Assembly: GCA_030267565.1 (NCBI GenBank)
Contig: BRXU01000057.1
Coordinates: forward strand, 37,501 to 101,500
Length of the DNA: 64,000 bases
DNA from: Pleodorina starrii
Taxonomy: Eukaryota; Chlorophyta; Chlorophyceae; Chlamydomonadales; Volvocaceae
Reading direction: 5' to 3'
A model generated the notes under the pieces. It was given only the letters and a program-made list of their open reading frames with translations. It ran no database searches and had not been told where the DNA came from. A program made the translations under genes and the position numbers. The number at the start of each line of letters is the position of its first letter. Position 1 is the stretch's first letter. Positions 1-9,937 of this stretch are shown here, in pieces.

Positions 1-1109
1 ACTTGGACTACCATACGAAGGCGTATTTTATGTTCCAACTACTTTCCGTATCTTTGCCGCAACCACGCAACGTACACGCTGTAGTACATCGCAACGCCAA
101 AAGTGACCAGAGCATCGCACCTTTCTCCCGCTAAAAACGCAGTCAATGTATTGAGGGATGTGCTGCTATATCCTATCTTAACTAAGTTGACACGATTCCG
201 CATCGTGAAATCCTCTAGGGCATCTGTTCGCGATGTTGACAACGACTTTGACACGGTTGCCAAGCAATATCGCATCTTCTTAAAGCTCCTTAGCAGTTCA
301 TCTGGCAGCGCACTGGATCCTCTCGCTACATCCGCCCGGTCCGCCGGTACGTGGTTTGAATTTTGGGAAATCGTCACAACAGCGCCTGCATTTTTTACTT
401 AAATGGTGATTCATGTACTTTTATGCTATCTCAATTGCGCAGGCTCCTCGCAGCGAAAGCATACAAACTTGCGAACTTGTGTTCGCCGCTTTCCCCAGCA
501 GTCCACATTCTTACGAGTTCCGGTGCTCAAGACGCGGTTGTCATACTACGCATGATTCATGTTTTAATTTCAGTCAGTGCGTACGCTGGATTTTGTTCGG
601 CCCGGTATGTCGCCAGGCACTTTGCTCACCTTGTTCACGTTGGCAAGTCGTCGACCGCCCTGCAAATAAGCATTCCTGAGCTTAGGTGTTCGCGTTGGAA
701 TAGGCGACATCGTTGGGGCAACGTCTCTCACGTTTCTGTTCATCGGCAGTAGGTCCCAGCGCCGGACGCGCCTCCTTCCGATGCATCAGCCTGTGCTGAT
801 AACCATGGAATTCTGGTCTTCGATACTCCGGACGGCTCTGTCTGCTGATGCAGCTTCGGAACTTCCGGAGCTTCGGTACTTCCAACAACGACACACGCAC
901 CCTTCTCGGTTCCCGTGTAGTTTCAAGGTTATTACGTCTACTGCCCTTGCTACTGCACCGAAACAATTCCGTCTGGCTTGAAGCCAGCAGCTAGCTAGCG
1001 CGCAATAATGCTCGCAATTAATGCTCGCTCTCGTGTTTTAGTGGACCATCGCAAGGGAATTGAAAGTAGGTAACAACCTAACAAGTAAGAAGTAATTGAG
1101 GGTTAGGTA
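1..1109. other. No gene recognised
   Basis: No reading frame in this stretch shows a recognisable domain, a plausible splice pattern or codon use like the genes further right. It has lower GC than the rest of the window and sits beside decayed retroelement sequence, so it is probably old repeat or intergenic DNA. Confidence 0.5.
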
Positions 1110-1119
1110 GGATTGTATG

Positions 1120-1400
1120 CTTCCCTTGCACGTCCGTCCGAAACCGTGACGAGGAGGATTCCGATGGGAGGCTCGTACACGCTGCACGTACGTAAATTTG
1201 CACGCTGCCCTCACAGCGACAAAAAGGGCCGTTGGGCTGACGCCTGCCTGACCACTCAGCAGGCGCGGCCCAGCCTGGTATCGAGGGGGCTCCTCCTGGT
1301 TCTGCTGTGAGCACAGGTGTGCGGGCGAATCTTGCCATTTCACGTGTCATGCAGGCCCTCTTGCTGTACTGAACAAGGTGAAGTGAATTATCGGGCGGTG
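1120..1400. repeat. Diverged direct repeat, left copy
   Basis: This block aligns by eye, with gaps and many substitutions, to 4277-4590 in the same orientation. Shared islands include TGCACRTCCGTCC near the left end, CACTCAG..GGCCCAGCCTGG in the middle and TGCTGTGA-CACAGG-GTGC further right. The two copies lie about 3.2 kb apart and flank the decayed minus-strand retroelement. They could be the ends of one old composite element or two copies of an element's leader region. No open frame is conserved between them. Confidence 0.6.
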
Positions 1401-1859
1401 CATTGACGCTCACACGGTGTGTGGGATGCTCTAATGTAACCTGTTCTGGAACACGGCCGTATCCTCATTCACACGCTCCGCCATCTATCTTAGCAGCCCC
1501 TGAATATAATAGATGGACCCTGCCCCCCGCTACGGTGCCACGAATCCTTCTGGCGCTCCTGTACCTCCTCACTTTCGCTTCTGCTCGTATTTACTCGGTT
1601 ATTTGATGGCCAGACTGCCCCTTCGCACATCCTTTGCTGCTGGCCGCATACTGAACAATGTCACGTCAGCGCAGGCGATGACGGAGCTGGCCACGTTCAC
1701 TAACGGTGCCGCTACCCGTCACATTGCACCCGGTGCTGAGGGCAGAACCGACGACGGCGTACTACACATCGCTGTCCCTGTGCTGTTAGGTGAGGTGATT
1801 GTTGCACGCATGTGAGTGTTCGTTCGTTATAAACGGTGGTACTGCGGCTGTCGACTGGT

Positions 1860-2441
1860 TCAACTTGACCCCGGAGTCGACTGGTTCACCCCGGAGTCGA
1901 TATGGTTGCACAGGGGGCAGAGTCCTAACGACGCGGGGCATCCAGGTGCCAATGGTTTCTTAAATCTGCTCGCCAGCTTGGCGCTCCATAGCTGGCCGTA
2001 CAGGTTGTCGAAGCACCGTTTGACATGCTTGTGTCGACCCGCTTTGCGCTGTAAAGCTCGAGTGCTTATGTCAAGGTCCGGCGGGGTTTTGGCGACGTAT
2101 TTAATGTAATCTGTTTCGTTCGTGTATCCCGACTGCGTCTCCGGGCTGACCAGGGACTCGATACCGCGGTGAAGGTCGTTAGCATAGTGCCCAGCGTTCT
2201 TCTCAGGCCCAGCTATTTTCCGCAGCCACCAGTGTTGACTTCGTGGATTATTGTCTGAGGTTTCGGTTGCGCTCAGTGCGTCGGGGTCCAGCTTGGAGAG
2301 TCCCCGCGCGGCTTGTACGGCTGCTTTTTCCGCTTTCTCGTTGTACGTTACCCCAGTGTGGGCTTTCACTTTATTAAGCAAAGACGTCTTCAGGTTACAG
2401 ACCGTTCGTCGTTCAAGTATTAATACGATTTTATTTCTCAA
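1860..2441 (-). pseudogene. RNase H domain fragment, C-terminal part, with cysteine knuckle
   Basis: This frame contains KVKAHTGVTYNEKAEKAA, which matches the last conserved block of RNase H (a catalytic histidine followed by N-E-x-A-D). Here the final acidic residue is Glu rather than the usual Asp. It is followed by about 100 residues that end in a CPLCNH motif, as in the C-terminal zinc knuckle of many non-LTR elements. It continues the fragment at 2471-3169 in a different frame. Confidence 0.6.
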
Positions 2442-2470
2442 GCAGCGCCTTCTGCTTACTAAGCTGAAGC

Positions 2471-3169
2471 TTATGTGGGTGGTTTCTTTTTAATAAGATG
2501 CAGAGACGCGGCAGAGTCCGTCCAAATAGTTAGGTGAGCTTCGTCGTGCAGCGTGCCTCTGCGCATCTGGAGTCTTTGATGGATGGCACTCAGTTCGCAC
2601 CGTGTGATAGTTTGGCAGCCCTGGTGGCCTGCATTCACATCTATGTGGAGCGTTGTGTTGGTAAGTGCGTCAACCGCCTCGGCTCCCAGTACATGTCTTT
2701 TCTCTTCGCCATCTTCAATATTTTGCACTGACCCGTCTGTGTCTATGGCGTTTTGGGCGTTGTCTCGCAGCGCATATTTGGCAGAAAATGCCAGGAACGT
2801 GGCGCTTCCCTCTTCCGTGGGGATGTTGTCACACGTACGGGAGGGCACCGCCGCGGCGGGTGGCTTCTCGGTCATACTGCGCACCCGCTTGCGCACCCAT
2901 TGTGCGTGCTCTTCCGGGCGTTTCAGTTGGGCGTCACTGTACCGGAGCCACAGGCTGCGGAGGCGGCTTGCCGACACCTGGCCGACGCAGCACCCTTGGG
3001 GATCGTACACGAATGTCAGCCCAATGGCTTGCAGTCCATCGGGTATTTCCACTGCCGTCCCATGGTACATGCCTGTGTGTGCCGTTACGTTTGCCAATGT
3101 GGACCGTATATCGCCCGGGCGGGTGGATGTCCCGGTCCGGGTTACCCGGTCGCACGTTGATTTCGACAA
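2471..3169 (-). pseudogene. RNase H domain fragment, N-terminal part
   Basis: The translated fragment carries the order expected for a type I RNase H: an aspartate in IDTDGS, then a glutamate in RCELSAIHQRL, then an aspartate in IWTDSAASLHLI. These correspond to the D-E-D metal-binding residues that cleave the RNA strand of RNA:DNA hybrids. The frame ends in a lysine-rich run at 2471-2490, where the domain continues in another frame (1860-2441). About 130 residues before the first motif look like the RT-to-RNase H connection. It is a pseudogene because the domain is split by a frameshift. Confidence 0.6.
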
Positions 3170-4276
3170 AGTGCCTTAGGAGACGTTGGCCTCGGGTCAC
3201 GTTGAGGCATTCAGTCTCCCATCTGCCTTGCTGTTGCCATTCTGTCAAGTGGCGGTCGCGTGCCTTTTCCATTCGACCAGGGTCATGCTCGGCCTCCATG
3301 GTGCGCCGATGCCGGAATGCATTCAGCAGCTCTGTCCAGTTGTCTTGCGAGGCCAGTCGCGATTCCACATCTTCGTTGGGAGCCCATTCTACCTCGACTA
3401 TCGTTTCGGGTTGGGTGGGGTCGGTGGGGGGTTCGTACCGGTGCACCGGCTTGGGGTGGTAGCCATTCTCAGTGTACAGTGCTATTGCCCGTTCAACCAG
3501 GTAGTATGTTCGGTGTGTGTCTCAGGTAGCCAAGTCGGTTGTGCGTTGTCGCTTAGGGTTCGGAGCGCTGACGGTGACCCGTTTGCGGATGTCCGCGTTG
3601 ATACAGGCTACCCTCTCTTGGTCCCCGAAGAGAAGCTGTGTGATGCTTAGGCCATATTGGACGGACTGGTGTCCCCGCAGGCCACGCCGTCTCCCCATGG
3701 AGCATCTGGAGGAGCCGTTCGGCGGAGCCCCCTTTGGACGTGAGGCCCTGGTGGAGCGGGTGGCGCAGGATTCATTCGCAGTGCTGAAGGGTAAGTGGGG
3801 TTTGCCGGGGGTCCCACCCAGTGGCCTCGGCATCTGTGATACCGTCGACCGGTTTCAGGTTCTGCCGAAGGAGGTATGCTTTGAGCAGCTCACTGTCGGT
3901 CTTCCGCTGTGGCTGGTGGCGCCTGGCGGCTGGCCGGGCGGCCGGGCGTCGTGACTCGGGGGTTGTTGCGATGCCGGACGGCGCTGCTGCATTTGGGTTC
4001 CAGTCTCCACACGAAGGGTTGTTGTGCCTGGGCGGGGGGGAGGGATTCCAGCTGGGGCGGCCGGCACGGTGTCGGCCGGGTCGTGGGGCTTGGCCAGGAC
4101 GACGTACTTCCTTAGGGTTCCGTGGGGGATGGGGGTGGGTCTTGTCGCTTCCTTGGCAATATCAGTCAGATGTGGGTCTTCCGTGAGGAGTCGTAGTTCG
4201 GGGGGCAGGGGTGCTACACCACGGTGGCGTGGCGCCCGGGCGCGCCCACTGGGGTCAGCGGGTAGGGTAGTACGTT

Positions 4277-4590
4277 ATCCATCCTTGCACATCCGTCCTA
4301 CACCACGGAGAGAAGGATCCATATGAGCAGCTCGATAACTTCCCCCGTGTGCGCACTGCGAGCACACTGCACAAAAGGGTTGGGATTTGCCTTTCTTGCG
4401 GCCACCAGGTTCACACCTGCCTGGAGATGGCGGCTCCGGCCACTCAGTAGGGGTGGCCCAGCCTGGTGCTGAGGGAACGCTTCCTGGGTCTGCTGTGACC
4501 ACAGGCGTGCAGACGAATCCTGCCAGTCGTCGTGCCGTACGGGCCATCTTGTCATTCGTACTGGACCAGGTGCAGCATGTTAACGGCGGT
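4277..4590. repeat. Diverged direct repeat, right copy
   Basis: This is the second copy of the block at 1120-1400, in the same orientation. The best conserved part runs from the CACTCAG..GGCCCAGCCTGG island to the TGCTGTGA-CACAGG island. Divergence is high and indels are present, so the duplication is old. It lies just outside the right end of the RNase H-bearing remnant. Confidence 0.6.
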
Positions 4591-6640
4591 GCATGTCTTT
4601 CTCTCACATATTGCGCTGGTTGGGATGATCATATGCAATTTGTATGCGTGCGTGAGGCACGCGGCCTTTCCCCCGTTCACTCAGCCAGGGATGCGATCAC
4701 AGCTCACGTGCAGTCGGTGGGGTCCTGTCCCGCTACGACACCTTGAATACTCCGGGTGCGCCTGCCCCTATGCCTTGTGTTCCTTCAATGCCCGGTTCGT
4801 AAGATTGCTGAGAAGCAAGCCCGTGCATCACCACATACTCGCTCTCTCCTGCAGTCCAAAGTTTCCGATGGCGGGTCGGAGGACTATGATGAATGACCCC
4901 CCACCGGCACCTCAGTCCAAGAAGCCGTACACGGCCTCCAGCATGATGGATGTGGACACCCTGGGAGCACCGCGTGCGGTTCCAGGGCAGGGTTCAGGCT
5001 GGGCCACGCAGAGAAAGCCTTTCTAGTTCACAGCTGTGTCCGATAACTAACATTGTGCGTCCGCATGATGAGCTTGAGCTCTCGGACTACGGCACCCAGT
5101 CAGTGTATCGGAGGTCGAGCTTCTTGGGCTGAAGCTTGCGCCTTTCCCTTGGGCGCAGGTCGCTTTGGCTGTAAGCCTGTTGCTGTATGGAGCCATCTGC
5201 AAACGTGTGAAGCCTCGGCATATTGGCCACACGGCTGCTGTGCGTAGGTTTGCTGCCTATGGATGGGTGCAAATGCTTGTCATGTACGTCCTAAGCTGCA
5301 ACTGATTGCTGGTATAATAGTGAGCCCTGGCTGACATAAAGTTCCTTCCGGAAGAGTATTCACATGTTCTTCACGAGGTTCGTGGAGTCCCTCCCGCAAG
5401 GCCTGCCTGTCATGTCCCTTCCCGCCCTGTCTGTTATGTTGGAAGTCAGGCTTTCGGTGGTTTTAACCGCCATACTATACTGGATTTTGGCAACCTCTTC
5501 TCCGACTCTATAGCTGGACTATACACAAGCCGTGTCTACACGACCATGTCCAACCGTGTCTACACGGGGCGATGTATCATACATGCATGGCCGTGTTGGA
5601 CACGGCCATCTGTACACGGTCGTCTTGAAGCGGCCGTGTATGTCGCTATCCGTATCTTTTTCCAATACACGGCCATGTTGAAGAAGACCGAACACCGTGT
5701 CAACACTAGGCCCCAAAAGTACAGACGCAGCTCCAAGCAGTTGAGCGAGTTGGGATTGCCCTGGTTTGGTACGAGCGCCGCTGGCACCTTTGGGTAATGC
5801 ATGGGTTTGGCGCTAGGCTTTGTGCCATTGTGCGATTTTCTGCACTCACCTTTCGATTGCCTTCTGCTGTCGAAGCAATTATATATTTCTGCACTGTATC
5901 ATCCCCACCCAGGCTCGGCTCGATCGTTGCACCACTGCCACCATTTCACCTCATAGATCCTTACCCCTCGCGAGCCGTAACGGCAACGGTGTATATATAT
6001 AAACTTACCAAAAATATTCTCGGTACTGCGTGCGTCCTGTCTTGATGACCCGCCGAAACTGCCACATGCACCGTTACTGGGGCGCAACTTGTGCCAGCGG
6101 CTTTGGTTGTGCTGATTACCTCTGTCCGGCCATCCACACGGCTATCAATACCAACAGTAGTTGTCCGTGTCCATTTGCTGTAAGAGTTCATTACTGCCGC
6201 TGTAAGAGCATACTGATGCGAGGGTGTCGCGGCTGGGACACCCGGCCCATGGCTCATAACTGGCTGCATGTTCTGGACCTTCAGTAGTCATCAGAGGATT
6301 AAGGACCGTTCGTTATTTTCGATTCCCCGGTTTTGGTTCCGCGTGGCAAAAAGAGGCAGCGGGCAGCGGTTCATGGCTGCAGCCTTTGGATGGAACCGAC
6401 GCTGCACTGCCGCCTGGCCCGCGCCCCAGCGTTATGGTTTGATACTCTATGGGTTGCCTCCCGCTAAGCCGGAACATGCCTATTAAGGCGGAGCAAAAGT
6501 GGCCTAACGTACGATGGACCATTTATTACACTGCAGAGAACACCCACGACAAGCGAGCGAGCAAATCACGCCACTACCGCGAAGGGCCAATAAACGAAGT
6601 TGGCGCGCAGCCAGAGCGGTCCCCCACCGCTGCCCGGGCC
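4591..6640. other. No confident gene; repeat-like DNA
   Basis: An open frame on the plus strand runs to a stop at 5026. From an ATG at 4867 it encodes about 50 residues beginning MAGRRTMMNDPPPAPQSKK. It could be the start of a retroelement ORF1, but I see no zinc knuckle or other domain. The rest has only short frames. The patch at 5521-5710 is described separately. Confidence 0.4.
5521..5710. repeat. Palindrome-rich repeat patch
   Basis: Variants of CCGTGT and its complement ACACGG recur more than ten times in about 190 bases, in both orientations. Several near-palindromes result, for example GGCCGTGTTGGACACGGCC at about 5588-5606. The arrangement resembles a fold-back element or a decayed miniature transposon. 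I see no clear terminal repeats or target-site duplication. Confidence 0.5.
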
Positions 6641-6718
6641 TAACATCACCGAAAGACGGCGCCACGAACAGAGCATAACAAGCCGAACGGTGCGCGGTGG
6701 CGCGCTCAGCTCCAGCTC

Positions 6719-7283
6719 GATGTGGTGTGTCTGCAGGAGACTTACCACACCGGGGACCCGGACCGGAGCGCACTGGAGGCGGCCCTAACGGCCGCCGCCG
6801 GCCGGCTCCACCAGCTGGGCTGGACCATAGCAGCGCACTCGTACTCAAATAGCCAACACACCGCGGGCGTGGCAATCCTCGTCCGTGCAAACCTCCCTCC
6901 CCGCGCCCACTGGCGTGCCCGCGGTGTGGCTCGCGGAGTGCATATTTCAGTGGGGCGGACATCATGTGCGGGTCTGCAGCGTCTACTACTTCCCGCAGGC
7001 CGGGAGGGATGGCGCCGCGGGCCTGCGGCAACAGCTGTGTCAGGCAGGCCTGGCGCCCGCCGCCGCAGATGCGGCGGCAGACGGCTCGGTACTGCTGTGG
7101 TGCGGCGATTTCAACTTTGTGGAGAACCCGGCCATGCAGCTGCAGGAGGCGGCGGCGGCCGCAGGGATGGTGGAAAGCTTTTGCACGCTGCACCCCCAGC
7201 GCCGTGAGTTCACGTACCTATACCGGGGACCGCGGCCTGGGGGCTCCCGCCTGGACCGCATCTACCTGCCTGAGGCGGCCTGA
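6719..7283 (+). pseudogene. L1 endonuclease (APE-like) domain, broken
   Basis: This is the exonuclease-endonuclease-phosphatase fold that nicks the target DNA to prime reverse transcription. Visible motifs are DVVCLQETYH near 6719-6748 (metal-binding Glu in QET), LLWCGDFNFVENP near 7095-7130 (GDFN catalytic block) and SRLDRIYLP near 7245-7270. SPSDHRLAI just after 7320 supplies the final SDH block. The first part is read in one frame and the part from about 6915 in another. A TGA at 7281-7283 interrupts the domain before the SDH motif, which continues in the same frame after the stop. Confidence 0.8.
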
Positions 7284-7924
7284 CTCTACCTCGCGAAAGC
7301 GTACATCAACATCACCTCGCCGTCTGACCATCGGCTCGCCATCGCCCACATCGCAGCCCGCCACCCGCCCCCCAACACCAATGTCCCACGCCGCCTCCGC
7401 CTCCACTGCCTAGCGCACGCGGACCTGAAACGCAGCCTGGGCGAATGGCTAGACGAGGAAGGGGGAGCGGCCCGCACCGGCGACGAGCACCCGCAGCAGG
7501 CCGTTCTGGACTGGTGGCCGGCGTTTAAACGCCGGCTCACAGCCCAGGTGGCCCGGCTCAACCGAGAAGCACAAACGCGCCGCGTCCGGCCAGCCGCCAG
7601 CGTGCACCAACTAGCGGCGGCAGCACAGGAAGCCTCCAGAGACCTGGACGCCGACCCCTCCAACGAGGAACGGCTGGCGGCGGCAGAGGTGGCGCAGGTG
7701 GCAGTGCAGAAGGGCATGCGGGCCGCGGCCAATAAGGCGGCCCGAGACGCCCGGCGGAACCGGATCAGTGAAGGCGAGAGTCCCTCCCTGGCCCTCACCG
7801 CCCTCATCCGGGAACAGAGCGATGGCGGCAACGGGGGAGGCCCCGGCCCCTCTATGCTGCGCGACCCCCCGCATGGCCAGTTGGTCAGCGACGCCAGGCG
7901 ACTGCCGCAGATCATCGATTGCCA

Positions 7925-9009
7925 ACTTCTGGCAGCGCCCTGCCGTCGGAGGCCGAGCTGCCGGCATCGGTGAAGCAGCAGGCGCAGGCCCAGGTCCTGG
8001 AGGCCCTCCGAGACCACCCGCTGCGACTGCCGGCAGACCTGGAAGACCCAGTCGGCCGGGCCCAAGTGGGCAGCACCGAGGTGGCCGCGGCTCTCAAGGC
8101 CACGCCGCGCGGAAAAGCGCCGGGGTGGGATGGCCTGCCCGCGGAGCTCTACCGGGCCTTCCAGCGGCAGTTCGCCGCTTCGCCCCCCTCCTGGCTGACC
8201 TCTTCACCGCCATCGGCACCACGGGCAACATGCCCGCGCGGTTCACCGAGGGCATCATCAAGGTGCTCTTTAAAAAGGGCGACCCCACACAGCCAGGCAA
8301 CTACCGCCCCATCACCCTGCTCAACACGGACTACCGCATCCTCGCCAAAGTCATGGCAAATAGGCTTGGCCCCGCCCTGAATGCCGCGATCTCTGCGGAT
8401 CAAACGGCCTTCCTCCCGGGGCGGCACATTGGCGCCAGCATCTTCACCCTCCGCTACCTTCCCCACCTCCTCCGACTGGTCGCCTTCCTCGACTTTGCCA
8501 AAGCCTATGATACGGTCCACCGGGACTTTCTAGTGGCAGCGATTGCGGAGCTGGGCGCGTCCGAACAGCTCCGCAAGTGGGTACAGACGCTGTTGGCGGA
8601 CACGCAGGCCCGGGCGCTGGTTTGGGGCAGGCAATCAGAGCCGGTCAGCATGGCGGCGGGCGTCTGACAAGGCTGCCCGCTCGCCCCGCTGCTCTACCTC
8701 TTCGTCGCGCAAGCGCTGCTGTCATGGCTACAACACAAGGAACTGGGCATTCGCCTGGACCCAGCAAATGCCGAGCTAACCACGGCGGTGCAGTTTGCGG
8801 ACCAGGGGGTTGCGGACGACGGAGAGGTGTTCCTGGAGGGCGATCACACCGTCCAAGCCTTCCTCGACGCCACGGAGACGTTTGCGCAGGCCACCGGACA
8901 GCGGCTAAACCGTAACAAAGTGGAGCTCCTGAGAGTTGGCCACCTGCCGGCACAGCCGCAGCAGCCGCCCCAGCAGCCCCCACCTCAGCAGCCGCCAGGC
9001 CCGCCGTAA
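7925..9009 (+). pseudogene. L1 reverse transcriptase domain, broken
   Basis: Blocks in order are TPRGKAPGWDGLPAELYR (about 8100-8155), KGDPTQPGNYRPITLLNTDY (about 8275-8335), DQTAFLPGRHIG (about 8398-8433) and VAFLDFAKAYDTVHRDFL (about 8480-8530). The QGCPLAPLLY block follows right after a TGA at 8665-8667, then the active-site region at about 8794-8830. The active-site motif, normally F/Y-A-D-D, is interrupted here. Frames change near 7920 and 8170. After the fingers and palm comes an L1-like tail with LNRNKVELLRV, then glutamine/proline-rich sequence up to a TAA at 9007-9009. Confidence 0.8.
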
Positions 9010-9128
9010 GCCGGCGCCCAGCCCCCACCGCCCGCCCAGCCCCCACTCCCCAGCCCCCACCCCCCACCCCACAGCCCCCACCAGCACCAGCCCCGCCTCA
9101 AGCGCCAGCACCAGCCCATGCGCCCGCA

Positions 9129-9440
9129 GTGCCAAACATCCAGGGACTGCGCCTGGTGCCTGCCGCGACCGCGCTCGGAGCTGGCTTCTCAAATAACCAA
9201 GCAGGCCAGCAATCCAACTGGCACCGCGCCGGGGAGGAGATCCGCAAGCGGATGCACCGCGTCAGCAGACTTCGGATGTCGGTGTTCGGCAGCTGCAACC
9301 TCATATCGGCATACGCCTTACAGATCAGGACATACCACTGGGAGCACGGCGGCCGAGGAGGGGGGGAAGAGGCCCGCCAGGTGGAGAGATGGGCAGCACA
9401 GGCAGGCGACCGCAGGGTCAGCGCCTCACCGGCCTTTTAG
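9129..9440 (+). pseudogene. L1 ORF2 C-terminal region fragment
   Basis: This reads LVPAATALGAGFSNNQAG, then RMHRVSRLRMSVFGSC and YALQIRTYHWEHGG, a pattern typical of the region after the RT in algal and plant L1 ORF2 proteins. It lies in a different frame from the RT segment that ends at 9009, so it continues the broken ORF rather than forming a separate gene. Confidence 0.6.
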
Positions 9441-9632
9441 GGCAGATCATGTGGGGCGCGGCGCGAGACGGCGGATGCGGGCTGCTGCCACTCACCCTGC
9501 ACACCCGCGCACGGGAGGCGGTGAAGGCGGCCACTCTCACACACACGCGCGCGCGCGCATGCTGTCTGGTCTGGGTGTGGTTTTCGTTTCCTGTTGCTTG
9601 TTGTTGTTGTTGTCTCCCCTGCTGTGCATGGG

Positions 9633-9660
9633 TTTTAGGGTTGTAGGGATTTAGGGTTTT
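9633..9660 (+). repeat. Degenerate TTTTAGGG-type telomere-like motif
   Basis: TTTTAGGG, TTGTAGGG and ATTTAGGG follow one another and end in TTTT. TTTTAGGG is the telomere repeat of Chlamydomonas. The run lies at the presumed 3' end of the L1 copy, directly before the duplicated segment at 9681. Confidence 0.6.
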
Positions 9661-9680
9661 GCTCCAGTGCTCCAGTGCTC

Positions 9681-9937
9681 CATGTTTAGCTGCTCGCTGG
9701 GCCGCTCAGCGCCGGCCCACCGCCTCAGGCCGCCTCGGCGGCTGCCGCCCTAACCTATCTTCCGGTCGCGTGCTGGAGCCAAATGTCGCGAGTGCATGCG
9801 ATCATGGGGTCTGGACAGGTGGCGCTGGAAGGCGGCGGGAGTCCTAGCCTGGCCACTGCCCGTCTCCCGACCCTTCTCCCGCTCCGCCCTGCCCTCCCTC
9901 CTCCCGACCAGGTGACCGACATGCTCCGCTCCCAGCA
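9681..9937 (+). repeat. Near-identical 257-bp copy of a gene 1 intron/exon segment
   Basis: This segment matches 13375-13631 with no indels and one substitution that I can find (C at 9811, G at 13505). The source region covers most of intron 3 of gene 1 and the first 26 bases of exon 4, including the splice acceptor. The copy therefore contains an intron-exon junction but no functional gene around it. Homology ends abruptly on both sides. The left end abuts the tail of the L1 copy. Confidence 0.9.

Larger units (their letters stand above)
1860..3833 (-). mobile_element. Decayed non-LTR-type retroelement remnant with RNase H
   Basis: Reading on the minus strand from about 3833 down to 1860, protein fragments in shifting frames give a linker region, then an RNase H domain, then a terminal CPLC cysteine motif. 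This order (RT connection, RNase H, cysteine knuckle) is known from non-LTR retrotransposons such as the L1 and Dualen/RandI types of green algae. I could not find the reverse transcriptase catalytic motif or an endonuclease, so the element is truncated or too decayed upstream. At least two frame changes, near 3170 and 2440-2480, break the reading frame. The family assignment is inferred. Confidence 0.55.
6640..9660 (+). mobile_element. L1-type non-LTR retrotransposon, defective
   Basis: Reading along the plus strand gives an apurinic-type endonuclease, a reverse transcriptase and an L1-like C-terminal region in the correct order. The frame changes several times (near 6900, 7920, 8170 and 9010-9130) and holds two in-frame TGA codons. 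No ORF1 could be identified upstream, so the copy is probably 5'-truncated. The 3' end is placed at the degenerate TTTTAGGG-like tail (9633-9660), which immediately precedes a duplicated piece of the downstream gene. No target-site duplication was identified. The copy is inactive. Confidence 0.8.
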
